From the NCBI GenBank assembly GCA_040754295.1, contig JBFMCQ010000009.1, positions 1 to 64,000 of the forward strand: a stretch of 64,000 nucleotides of DNA. Reading direction: 5' to 3'. Position numbers and translations under genes: made by a program. This document shows positions 49,300 through 57,039 of this stretch, piece after piece; within the stretch, counting starts at the first letter, position 1, and each line of letters begins with the position of its first letter. The stretch is from Solimonas sp040754295. GTDB taxonomy: Bacteria > Pseudomonadota > Gammaproteobacteria > Nevskiales > Nevskiaceae. Under the pieces are notes generated by a model, which worked only from the letters and a program-made list of their open reading frames with translations, was not told the DNA's origin and did not search any database.

Positions 49300-50226
49300 T
49301 TATACCGGTACGCCCCATGTTAGGTTGGAGTAGTACTGATTTTGAGCTATACGCTGGGATTTGAAGACCTCTTCCACACCGCGTCGGCGCAAGCTAATGT
49401 GATCAAGTGATTCGAGTTTTAGTTCAGCCGCCGCGAGAGCGCTGCGGATTTCATCAGTTGACAGGGCAACGGTCCATATTGGCCACACAAACCAAATACT
49501 GCCGCTCCTGTCCTTCTGAAACCCGGTCGTCACGACCGTCCGGCCGACACACATGGTCGGGAAAAGGCCCAGCCCTTCGAGGGCGAGGCGGTTTGCCCCG
49601 AGCATGGTGCCAGGACCGTCCTCTAGGCCGGATTTGCTGGGATTCTTCCAACGCAAGGCATAGCGTTGATCGTCAACCGGATCCAGGCGGAGCGAACGGC
49701 TCTTACTTTGGTCCTGGTAATCCCAGGCTCTGAATAAAGCCCTCGACAGCGCTTCTCGTGTCGTCGCCCTGGCGATGTTCAGTGCATAGACAGGAAGGCC
49801 GTTGCCGGCGCTGTCGCCACTTCGAACCAGTCGAAATGCGGTGTCCGCAAACATCCCATCTTCGTCCGCATGCGCATCGGATCCGAGTGCAGCCCACAGG
49901 TCTGCGATGCGGCGCTGATCGTCTTTGTAGCCTCTTTGCAGCGCTCTGAAGCGCTTCTCCAGTTCCGCCCTTGAGAACGGGAGTTTCGTATCCGCCTCGA
50001 AGGGCGCCATGGAGAGTTCTTTCAGGCGCTGGAAAAGTCGCTTCGAGAGCTCCTCCTCGGTGACGGGGCACCCCGTCAAAATCGGCCGCCAGGCACCCCC
50101 TACCACGCGCCAAGCAAGCCGGGCGCTCTCGAAGACCTCGGCGGCGGTTCTCAGTGAACCCAGTGCGGCGAGGAAGGCCAGCGGATTGACGCCATTCAGT
50201 CCGTTCAACACCAGCGGTTCACTCAT
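49300..50226 (-). CDS. type I-G CRISPR Cas3-extension/Cas8-like protein
   Basis: 308 aa, last gene of the interference operon. Its N-terminus LVLNGLNGVNPLAFLAALGS followed by LRTAAEVFE matches the family described as a Cas3-extension in type I-U/I-G systems; it may act as the large-subunit-like component. It does not show the N-terminal patterns I know for Csx17 or Csb3. The ATG at 50226 has GGAGG nine bases upstream and overlaps the cas3 end by 8 bp. Confidence 0.7.
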   Translation of the reverse strand: MSEPLVLNGLNGVNPLAFLAALGSLRTAAEVFESARLAWRVVGGAWRPILTGCPVTEEELSKRLFQRLKELSMAPFEADTKLPFSRAELEKRFRALQRGYKDDQRRIADLWAALGSDAHADEDGMFADTAFRLVRSGDSAGNGLPVYALNIARATTREALSRALFRAWDYQDQSKSRSLRLDPVDDQRYALRWKNPSKSGLEDGPGTMLGANRLALEGLGLFPTMCVGRTVVTTGFQKDRSGSIWFVWPIWTVALSTDEIRSALAAAELKLESLDHISLRRRGVEEVFKSQRIAQNQYYSNLTWGVPV

Positions 50227-53212
50227 TGCCGGCATCCTCCTCCGCATAGTTGGCTTCTTCCCATTCGCTGCGCCGGTGGTCGGCGAGTCTTAAGACCGCT
50301 TCCAGCCAGGCTAGGTCCCACCAGCCGTAGTCGCGAGTCAAATGCCAGAAGCGCTGCAGAACGCCGGAATCCAGCCGCTCCAGTCCGGTGTGCCCTTGGT
50401 AGGACCAAGTGCGATCTAAAAGGTCAAAGCCGATGTCCGCGGGCTGCGCGTCTAGCACCACCGGAGCCAATGGGCGGCAATATCCATGATGGCTGGCGAC
50501 CAGATGCAGAACCAGATCCCTGAAGGCATTGTCGGGCAGAACATCCCCGGCAGCTTCGGCCAGCCTCACCGATAGCAATTCATGACGAGCCCCTTGGGGA
50601 TACCCAGAAAGTCGACGCGCCCGCTCGAACGCATTGCGACCCTGGGGTATGGAGCCCGACTTTGCCAGCAGGTGACTGGAGAAGAAGCGCTGACCGCCGC
50701 GCAGCAGGGCCTGGAAGCGCGGGTCTGCTTTGCCAAGATCATGCAGACGCCCGGCAAGCTCGATTGCTGCTGCGTGCTCATCTTCGAGGCCCGCGCCGTC
50801 TGCGAAGCGACGTGCGAATGCGGCGACACCAGGCAGGTGCTTTTCTAATGGCACGGGCACAGTTCCTGAAGCTGACACATCATCCTCGTCGGAGAACGTG
50901 TCGGCCTGTTCCCGCGCAGTGGGCAGCTGTTTTGAACCGCGCAGAATCAGTCCGCCGAACGGATGCAGGGCAAGATTGCTCGAAAGCCGCCTGTCGCGTG
51001 CCAATGACTCGGCCACTTCGAGTAGCCACTGCCATGCCGCCGGCATCTGCTCTTGAGCCAACCGCTTCAGGCAGGCCCTCACCTCCGCGACCAGTTCATC
51101 GGGGGTCTCCTCAAGCTTCTGCCCTACTCCCTCCAGCAATGCATTGATGTCATTGCGCACGGTGTCACAGACCGGCCAGCTTGCGACCAGGGCCGGATGC
51201 AGCCGCAGAAGTGCCTTAGCACGTTGAGTGCGATACGCTCGGTCTCCCCAGTCCGTCACGGCCGCGGCATCCGGTGAGGCGGCCGGAAAGTCACCCAAGT
51301 CCTTCCAGCCTTCTGTATTCGCGGGAAGCACTAGGACATCCCCAGGTCGAAGATCGGCGGGATCGGTGATGAGGCGCGATTCTTCGTTCCTTCTTCCGCG
51401 CCATCTGATGACTAGACGTGGCGCAGTCGCATACTGAGACGACTCCTCGTTTTCCGTGTGCTCGCCTTCGACGTCGCTCGATAGATCGGTCTCCCTGTGC
51501 CCTGCCAGCCAGCGACGCATCCGCCAGATGGGCACGGCCACGCACTCGGCGGATGCCGGCGGGCAATAGCTCAGGACATCGAGTGCGGAAGCCGCGTGAG
51601 CCGGTTCGCTCAAGCTGAGATCCGCGCGCCAGCAAACCTGGACATCGGCCGAGGCGCGTTCTGCCCCGTGCAGGAAATAGGCGATGTCTGGGCTGGGCAT
51701 CGGCGCCGGCGAAGTCTGGGCCAACGCATCCAGGTGGGCGGGAAGCAGGACGACTGCCGGCGTGCTGGGTGCGTTCAAGCGCCTCAGCTCATCTCCCGCG
51801 GGTAGCCTCTGGCCCAATTGCGCGATGCCCATGTCGACGGTGGGCGGATCGGCCGGGGCCGCCAGATGGCTGAGCCAGTTCCAGGTGGCCGACAGCGCGG
51901 ACCCATAAACCGGGTCCTCATCACTGTTTTTCGCTTGTTCTTCTCGTATCAGAATGGCCGCCCGCGCTTCGATCGGGCGCCCCTTGCGATTGAGCCGTCC
52001 GAACCGTTGTCGTAGGGCATCGAGACTCGCGCACTCGGTCACCAAAGCATCGAAATCCAGATCGGCGCCCACCTCAAGCGTCTGCGTGGCCACGACGAAC
52101 AGAGGCTTGTCGAGTGTTCTTTTGTCCGATACGGCCGTGGCCAAGGGCTTCAGCCGGTCGCGCACCGTGTCGTCCTTGTCGAGCGCACGCATGCGGCCGG
52201 TGAGCAGCACCGAGTCACAGCCACGCTGCTGCAGGAGCGCATGGGCAGCACGCGCCGTTGCTACCCGGTTGGCGAAGACGACGACAGCCTTGCGGTCTTC
52301 GCTGACGAGTGCCTCCGCCTGTTCGGCGAGACCGACAACAAATGGATCGGACGATCTCGAACGGGTGGCTTGGATCGGCGGGATCAGCATGGCGGGCTTG
52401 TTCGCCAACTGACGCTTTCCGAGGACGTGCTGGGGATCGGTAGGCTCGTCAGATTCGTCGCGAAAGATATTCGCCAGCCCATCGGGCGGCGTCGCCGAAA
52501 GCACGACCGGGCAATAGGGCATCTGGATAGGTTGCTTGCCGATCCGGCGATACGTGCCGACGGCGTGCAGCGTTTCCATGAACGGCTTGGCGCAATGCGC
52601 CTCGTCGAGCAGGATGAGGCTGTCATTGGCGACCAGGCCCGCATAGACCGGCCACATGCCGGGGCCGCGACCATAGGCGCGGAATAGCAAGCGCGAGCCC
52701 ACTTGATCCACGGTCGAGGCGACGACAATGGGTTGCAACGGAGAGCGCGCCCAGGCTTCCGACCGATACATGCCGCCGCGCAATTGAAACGGCAGCAGCG
52801 GCGACTCTTTGGTCCAATCGCCATCGCTGCGCCCATAGGCGATCTGACAGAGATTGTCGGCGACTTCCTTTAGCACACCGCCTGCGGCATCGCTCAATCT
52901 CCTGGCCAGCTCACAGCTACGGTCAAAGGCCTCGTCAACAATCACCCGACGATCCACGACGAAGAAGACGCGCCGCGGCGCGGTCGTGCGCACGATGCCA
53001 TTCGACAAGAAGGCTCGCGCGGCCATGGCGTAAACGGCAATATCAATGCACGCCGTCTTGCCCGCGGCGGTGGGTAGCGCGATGGCTTGCGGCCAGGCCG
53101 ATCCGTTACCTTCGATCACACGCCGGGCCAGCGTGCTCTGCCAGGCGAACGGACGATGGCCCCACAGTGCCTCGAAATACTCGGCAAACCGGTTAGCCGC
53201 GAGCTCAGCCAT
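50219..53212 (-). CDS. cas3: CRISPR-associated helicase-nuclease Cas3 (type I-G)
   Basis: 997 aa. The helicase part comes first: Walker A LPTAAGKT (46-53), DEAH box (203-206), SATPP near 240, and the second RecA half with VVATQTLEVGADLDFD and RFGRLNRKG. The HD nuclease is at the C-terminus: GRLHDLGKADPRF (H824, D825), with later His at 877, 908-909 and D978-H979. This helicase-HD order is typical of type I-U/I-G. It is recruited to Cascade-bound DNA and degrades it. It overlaps csb2 by 8 bp. Confidence 0.94.
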   Translation of the reverse strand: MAELAANRFAEYFEALWGHRPFAWQSTLARRVIEGNGSAWPQAIALPTAAGKTACIDIAVYAMAARAFLSNGIVRTTAPRRVFFVVDRRVIVDEAFDRSCELARRLSDAAGGVLKEVADNLCQIAYGRSDGDWTKESPLLPFQLRGGMYRSEAWARSPLQPIVVASTVDQVGSRLLFRAYGRGPGMWPVYAGLVANDSLILLDEAHCAKPFMETLHAVGTYRRIGKQPIQMPYCPVVLSATPPDGLANIFRDESDEPTDPQHVLGKRQLANKPAMLIPPIQATRSRSSDPFVVGLAEQAEALVSEDRKAVVVFANRVATARAAHALLQQRGCDSVLLTGRMRALDKDDTVRDRLKPLATAVSDKRTLDKPLFVVATQTLEVGADLDFDALVTECASLDALRQRFGRLNRKGRPIEARAAILIREEQAKNSDEDPVYGSALSATWNWLSHLAAPADPPTVDMGIAQLGQRLPAGDELRRLNAPSTPAVVLLPAHLDALAQTSPAPMPSPDIAYFLHGAERASADVQVCWRADLSLSEPAHAASALDVLSYCPPASAECVAVPIWRMRRWLAGHRETDLSSDVEGEHTENEESSQYATAPRLVIRWRGRRNEESRLITDPADLRPGDVLVLPANTEGWKDLGDFPAASPDAAAVTDWGDRAYRTQRAKALLRLHPALVASWPVCDTVRNDINALLEGVGQKLEETPDELVAEVRACLKRLAQEQMPAAWQWLLEVAESLARDRRLSSNLALHPFGGLILRGSKQLPTAREQADTFSDEDDVSASGTVPVPLEKHLPGVAAFARRFADGAGLEDEHAAAIELAGRLHDLGKADPRFQALLRGGQRFFSSHLLAKSGSIPQGRNAFERARRLSGYPQGARHELLSVRLAEAAGDVLPDNAFRDLVLHLVASHHGYCRPLAPVVLDAQPADIGFDLLDRTWSYQGHTGLERLDSGVLQRFWHLTRDYGWWDLAWLEAVLRLADHRRSEWEEANYAEEDAGNE

Positions 53213-54797
53213 GACCAGCTTCCTTCAGCGGGCGGAAAAACCCATAGCCGCGGAAGCGTCCGGCGCCCAGAAGAATCGGGCCCTCCACCGGCTGATCGAA
53301 GATCAGAACGGCATGGCTGTGATGCATTCGGCCACCATCGGATTTGCGTGTCAGGTAAGCGAACTCGCGGGCATGTGGGACTCCTTCAATCATGGAAACC
53401 GGGTGCAGCAGCACTTCACGCGGCCGCGGCAGTCCGATGCGTTCACAGGCATCCTTCACGGAGTGGGCCGCTTGGTCCCACTTCTCGCGCCCGTCGAAGT
53501 GGCGATCCAGCACGACCGGCGTGGTGCTGGCCCACACCGCCGAAGCCCGCGTCCAGCTCTCCGGCCTGAGATTCAGGGGCGGCGATTCACGCTGCTCGAC
53601 CGTGGCGACAGATTCCAGCCATTGCCCCTGATACAGACGGATGGCACGCGGCAGGCCCACCTCCTCGAACAGCAGCGGCTCGAGACACCGGGCAGCCTCT
53701 CGGGCATCCAAGTCCCGCGGTAGAACGAGCGCCACACCCAGAAGTCGACCATCGGCATGTTCCGCCCCGACGAACGATAGAGGCGCCAACGCAAGATGCG
53801 GCTTGCGGCTGGCCGAACCGTCGATTGCATGGCCGGAGATCCATTCGGGTATCGGAGCAGGGCAGACTTTCTGGATCGCCCCGCGCAGGGCTTCGGTGAG
53901 TTTGAGCGTCGCCTGCAAAGACAGACGCCGCCCAGTCAGGGCCAATACGGTCAGGTTGGGATCGAAGAGTGTATGTGGCCGCGGCGGTTCTGGCGGCGGT
54001 GCCGGTTTGCCGTAGCCCTGGGACAGTCCCGGTTCCGGCCGCCGGCTGACCGGCCCCCCGTGCGGGAATCTTTCTTCCAGTTCCTGTTGGAGCACCTTTT
54101 TCGCTTTGCCCTTCGCCGACTCGATACGTTCGGTGATCTCGGCATGCGTGAGTACGGCCGCATAGTTCGCGGTCTGTTCAAGCAGGTCGAGCCGGCCCGG
54201 GCCGAAGATGCGCAGGCGATGGCTGGCGACGCCATCCGTGGGCACCCAATCCGGAGACGGCGGCCGGTCTTCCAGCCAGACCTGAGTGAATGAGGCCGGA
54301 TGCCCGATGTGTGTCACCTGGCTGGCAAGAGCGCTCAGCGCCGCCCTGTGCTCGCCGGGCTCGATGTCAGGCCAGATCAGGAAGGCCTCTTCACGATGAG
54401 GCAGCGCAGTGGGAAACGCCTTGGGGTTCTTGAGCCGGTGTTCGGGCAGCAGGGCCAGGCCCGCCTCCTTGAGCTTTTTCAGGTCCTTCGTATCGGGAAT
54501 CCTGCGTGCGCGCGTCATGTCGTTCGCTGGCACGTAGCTCGTAGTCGGCCGGTGACTTCCCGTTGCGTGACGAAATTCAGCATCGGAGGCGGCGATGGCG
54601 GGCGGGGGCAAGCCTTCCAGCCAGCGCAAGGCGGCGCCTTCGGCCGCATCCTGGCCGGTTTCGAACCAAGCCGCGGCCAGCGCCATGAACACGCGGTCCG
54701 GGTGCGGCGGCCATTCCGCAACCATGCGTCTGGCGCCATCCGCCGCAGCCATGGCCCAGCCGTTGAGGTAGCGGATGCCGAGGCCGAAGCCGGCCAT
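53205..54797 (-). CDS. csb2: Csb2, Cas5-Cas6 fusion (type I-G)
   Basis: 530 aa. The N-terminal Cas5-like part begins MAGFGLGIRYLNGWAMAAA, and the C-terminal Cas6-like part ends with the glycine-rich loop GRFRGYGFFRP (about 513-523). It processes pre-crRNA in the repeat hairpin and caps the Cascade backbone. The ATG at 54797 overlaps the csb1 stop by one base. Confidence 0.9.
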   Translation of the reverse strand: MAGFGLGIRYLNGWAMAAADGARRMVAEWPPHPDRVFMALAAAWFETGQDAAEGAALRWLEGLPPPAIAASDAEFRHATGSHRPTTSYVPANDMTRARRIPDTKDLKKLKEAGLALLPEHRLKNPKAFPTALPHREEAFLIWPDIEPGEHRAALSALASQVTHIGHPASFTQVWLEDRPPSPDWVPTDGVASHRLRIFGPGRLDLLEQTANYAAVLTHAEITERIESAKGKAKKVLQQELEERFPHGGPVSRRPEPGLSQGYGKPAPPPEPPRPHTLFDPNLTVLALTGRRLSLQATLKLTEALRGAIQKVCPAPIPEWISGHAIDGSASRKPHLALAPLSFVGAEHADGRLLGVALVLPRDLDAREAARCLEPLLFEEVGLPRAIRLYQGQWLESVATVEQRESPPLNLRPESWTRASAVWASTTPVVLDRHFDGREKWDQAAHSVKDACERIGLPRPREVLLHPVSMIEGVPHAREFAYLTRKSDGGRMHHSHAVLIFDQPVEGPILLGAGRFRGYGFFRPLKEAGHG

Positions 54798-56098
54798 CAC
54801 TCGTCCCCGGCGACGGCTGCGGCCAGCTCCTGACTGCGGCGGACGAGTTCGACCAGATCCTCGTGCGGCGTCAACGCGATTTCGCCCTCCCACGGAAGCC
54901 CCGCCTTCTTGGCGGCCTCGATCGCTTCTCCGAGCAGTCCAAGTGCCTGGTCCCCCGTAAGCTGGAAGCGCTTGGGCGTCTGTCCCGGCTTGTCAATCAG
55001 ATCCCATTCGGGTACGGACGTGGCGATCAGATGGCACCGCGACCGCAGGTCAGCACTTTCGTCGCGCGTCAGCGCGGCGGCGGCCAGGCCGAGCGCTGCG
55101 AGGACAGTGCGCGCGGCGACATCCACTCGCGGATCGGAGTCCGCAGCGTCGTTGAGAGGAAAGCGCAGGCGGCGGAGCGCGGTCAGCGAGATGATGGTGG
55201 TCTGGCGTGCCTTGGAAATTGTGAAACCTCCCTTTATCCGCGGGACCCTACGTTCTTTACCGTCATCACCAATAACTGTGTCGTAGATAATCGCCTTCGT
55301 CCTTTGGTCGCGAACGTAGGAGTAATCCGGCGTGACACCGCCGAGGTTCACTTCCGATGGCTTGCCCTCCTTTCCTATCTTAGGGAGTGCTTCTCCGTCC
55401 TCGCCTTTTTCGGCGAGCGTCCAATCTGGAGCCGTATTGCCAGGCTCCGAGCGCCGATGGAGCGTGTAGGCCTTCGTGAGAATGGGCAGCGGATCACTTT
55501 TGCCCGCCGCCGCAATTCCTGCATTTGCACATATGCCCACCATCTCCGAAACAATGGCGCGCTGAAACTTCGCGCCCAGACCGCCCCTGGGACCCGTTGA
55601 GTCCCACAGCCCGAACAGCAGCGCGGTTGGGCAGAGTCCGAACAAGCCGGTTGCGTTGCGAATGTCGGCGGAGTCCAGAATCCGGCCCTTGTCGGATTTT
55701 CTGAACATCACGCCGTTGTAGAGGCTGTCCCGAAAGATCGCATCGGCGATGCGGTGTGGCGCTTCCAGGCTCGTCACCGAAAATTTCTTCAGCAGCTTGC
55801 CATCGTCAAAGCGAGCGACGACCAGAGGCAGCGCCGTGAGCTTGGCGCGATGCGCTTCGAGCAGTGCCATTTCCATCCGGTTGGCCTGAGACTGGACGGA
55901 GTCCAGCAGCACGCATTCCGCGACCTCGCCGCCTTCCAGCACGCGCGTTTCGACGGCGTACTTGCCGCCTTCATAGGTCGGTGGGAACACCTTGTCTCCC
56001 GGTCCTCCGGCAGGCTGGTACTCGGTGATGCAGCGGAAAGCCGCGGCGGAGCTCGCCATGGCGTCCCGGATCGTTTGCAGACTCATCTTTTCGCTCAT
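54797..56098 (-). CDS. csb1: Csb1, Cas7-family backbone (type I-G)
   Basis: 433 aa, first gene of the interference operon. It shows the Csb1/GSU0053 pattern: an N-terminal helix, FPPTYEGGKYAVETRVLEGG, DSVQSQANRMEMALLEAH, then RAIVSEMVG and GYSYVR-type blocks in the middle (here PDYSYVRDQRT). It forms the repeated subunit that holds the crRNA guide. AGGAG lies before the ATG at 56098. Its 5' untranslated region contains the mini-CRISPR. Confidence 0.92.
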   Translation of the reverse strand: MSEKMSLQTIRDAMASSAAAFRCITEYQPAGGPGDKVFPPTYEGGKYAVETRVLEGGEVAECVLLDSVQSQANRMEMALLEAHRAKLTALPLVVARFDDGKLLKKFSVTSLEAPHRIADAIFRDSLYNGVMFRKSDKGRILDSADIRNATGLFGLCPTALLFGLWDSTGPRGGLGAKFQRAIVSEMVGICANAGIAAAGKSDPLPILTKAYTLHRRSEPGNTAPDWTLAEKGEDGEALPKIGKEGKPSEVNLGGVTPDYSYVRDQRTKAIIYDTVIGDDGKERRVPRIKGGFTISKARQTTIISLTALRRLRFPLNDAADSDPRVDVAARTVLAALGLAAAALTRDESADLRSRCHLIATSVPEWDLIDKPGQTPKRFQLTGDQALGLLGEAIEAAKKAGLPWEGEIALTPHEDLVELVRRSQELAAAVAGDE

Positions 56099-56115
56099 GA
56101 CGGTCTCCTGCTGGT

Positions 56116-56207
56116 GGTTCAATGAGGCCGGGGCCGAGCCCCGGAACGGTTTCTCGGTGAAGAGGTGGCGCACACCCCTGCTGCCACTTCAATGAGGCCG
56201 GATCGGG
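56116..56207 (-). ncRNA. degenerate mini-CRISPR, crRNA-like RNA candidate (CreA/CreR-like)
   Basis: Read leftward it has three parts. The upstream half-repeat keeps only the last 14 conserved bases CGGCCTCATTGAAG plus T (handle ATTGAAGT against ATTGAAGC in the array). Next is a 38-nt spacer (56185-56148) that starts GGCAGCAGGGGTGTGC. The downstream repeat (56147-56116) is GTT, then stem CCGGGG/CCCCGG, then CCTCATTGAACC. The stem replaces the array's CCGCGG arms with a compensatory change and a 3- to 5-nt loop. The 70-nt repeat-to-repeat distance matches the array. The two repeats are far more divergent than any of the 114 array copies, so this is not just a relic end. It lies 18 nt before the csb1 ATG. 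Confidence 0.72.
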
Positions 56208-56228
56208 TCAGGAAGCCGACGCCGATGA

Positions 56229-56286
56229 AGCTTAGGCAGTTGTGGCATGACTAGCAACCCCCCTCTGGGACTCCCCTGCTTCCTAA
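56229..56286 (-). promoter_or_regulatory. candidate promoter and partial protospacer for the mini-CRISPR RNA
   Basis: A weak leftward promoter: -35 TTGCTA (56257-56252), 17 bp, -10 TAAGCT (56234-56229). Starting at 56283 and reading leftward, GGAAGCAGGGGAGTCC matches the first 16 nt of the mini-CRISPR spacer at 13 positions (mismatches at 3, 12 and 15). It is preceded by TTA (56286-56284), a TTN-type PAM. The remaining spacer bases do not match. A 38-nt footprint (56283-56246) would cover this -35. Confidence 0.5.
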
Positions 56287-56295
56287 GAGGAGAGC

Positions 56296-56451
56296 ATGGT
56301 AGACTCAGCGGGCAGTGTGACGCTCGGGCTCCTGGAAGGCCGGGTCGTGGCGGTGGTGCATACCGAGACGGCGCGGAAAATCCGCATCATCTCGATCCGA
56401 AAAGCGACGCGACGTGAGCAAGAAGCCTGCTTCGAAAGTTTCTCGGACTGA
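56296..56451 (+). pseudogene. brnT: truncated BrnT toxin (C-terminal half)
   Basis: 51-aa frame from ATG at 56296, with GAGGAG just upstream. It reads GLLEGRVVAVVHTETARKIR and then IISIRKATRRE, the C-terminal half of BrnT RNase; the N-terminal half with the first beta strand is absent. It overlaps brnA by 38 bp, as in intact BrnTA. It may still be translated but is unlikely to be a complete RNase. Confidence 0.75.
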
Positions 56452-56695
56452 CTGGAAGCGCGTGGACGCGCTGCGCGACGAGGACATCGACTTGGCGGAC
56501 AACCCGGAGCTGACGCCGGAAATGTTCGCGCGGGCAGTCGCGCGGCGCGGTCTGAAACCGCTGCCGGGCAAGCGGCAGGTCACGCTGCGGATCGACGCGG
56601 ATGTCCTGGAGTGGTTTCGCGCGCAGGGCCGCGGATACCAGACGCGGATCAATGCGCTGCTTCGTGCGTACGTGGACGCGCACCGGCCGCGCTGA
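56414..56695 (+). CDS. brnA: BrnA antitoxin
   Basis: 93 aa from GTG at 56414. The BrnA family pattern is TDWKRVDALRDEDIDLADNP followed by a C-terminal ribbon-helix-helix VTLRIDADVLEWFRAQGRGY and QTRINALLRAYV. BrnA binds BrnT and autorepresses the brnTA promoter. It is intact while its toxin is truncated. Confidence 0.88.
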   Translation: MSKKPASKVSRTDWKRVDALRDEDIDLADNPELTPEMFARAVARRGLKPLPGKRQVTLRIDADVLEWFRAQGRGYQTRINALLRAYVDAHRPR

Positions 56696-56711
56696 TCCTT
56701 GCCCGACTTCT

Positions 56712-56989
56712 TCACGGCTTCGTTGCCCGTCCACTCGAAGGGCTGGGGCTGTCGCCGAGCGACGGTGCGGCATCTTCGCCGGAGCGCGGCAATAGCCCGG
56801 CTTGCTCGCGTACCTGACGCGCCCTGGCGTCAAAAATCCGCTGCTGCTCCGCGAGCCACTGCGGCGGCAGCGGACTGCCCTCGAACGCCATGCTCTGTGC
56901 AACGCTGCGGGGATCGCTGCGAGTCGCCGTGCCTTCTTCTCGGCCGGGTGCAGCGCGCGCCAGCGCCGGATCACTTCCTGCCAATCCAT
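56712..56989 (-). pseudogene. small hypothetical gene with frameshift
   Basis: From ATG at 56989: MDWQEVIRRWRALHPAEKKA then RRLAAIP. In the next frame it continues SVAQSMAFEGSPLPPQWLAE and QQRIFDARARQVREQAG to a stop at 56712. The two halves read as one small acidic-basic protein broken by one frameshift near 56910. Function unknown. It lies just downstream of the WYL gene on the same strand. Confidence 0.55.
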
Positions 56990-57039
56990 GCCGGTCTCCC
57001 GCGAGCACTCCCGATGTGGCGGCGATCCATGTTCCATGT

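Noticed and set aside
56105..56207. Mini-CRISPR as simply the end of a second normal array
   Set aside because: There are only two units, both far more divergent than any array repeat, with a compensatory stem change and no further repeats to either side.
56240..56260. A sigma-54 promoter (GG...GC) before brnT
   Set aside because: The GG and GC are 8 nt apart, not the required 10.
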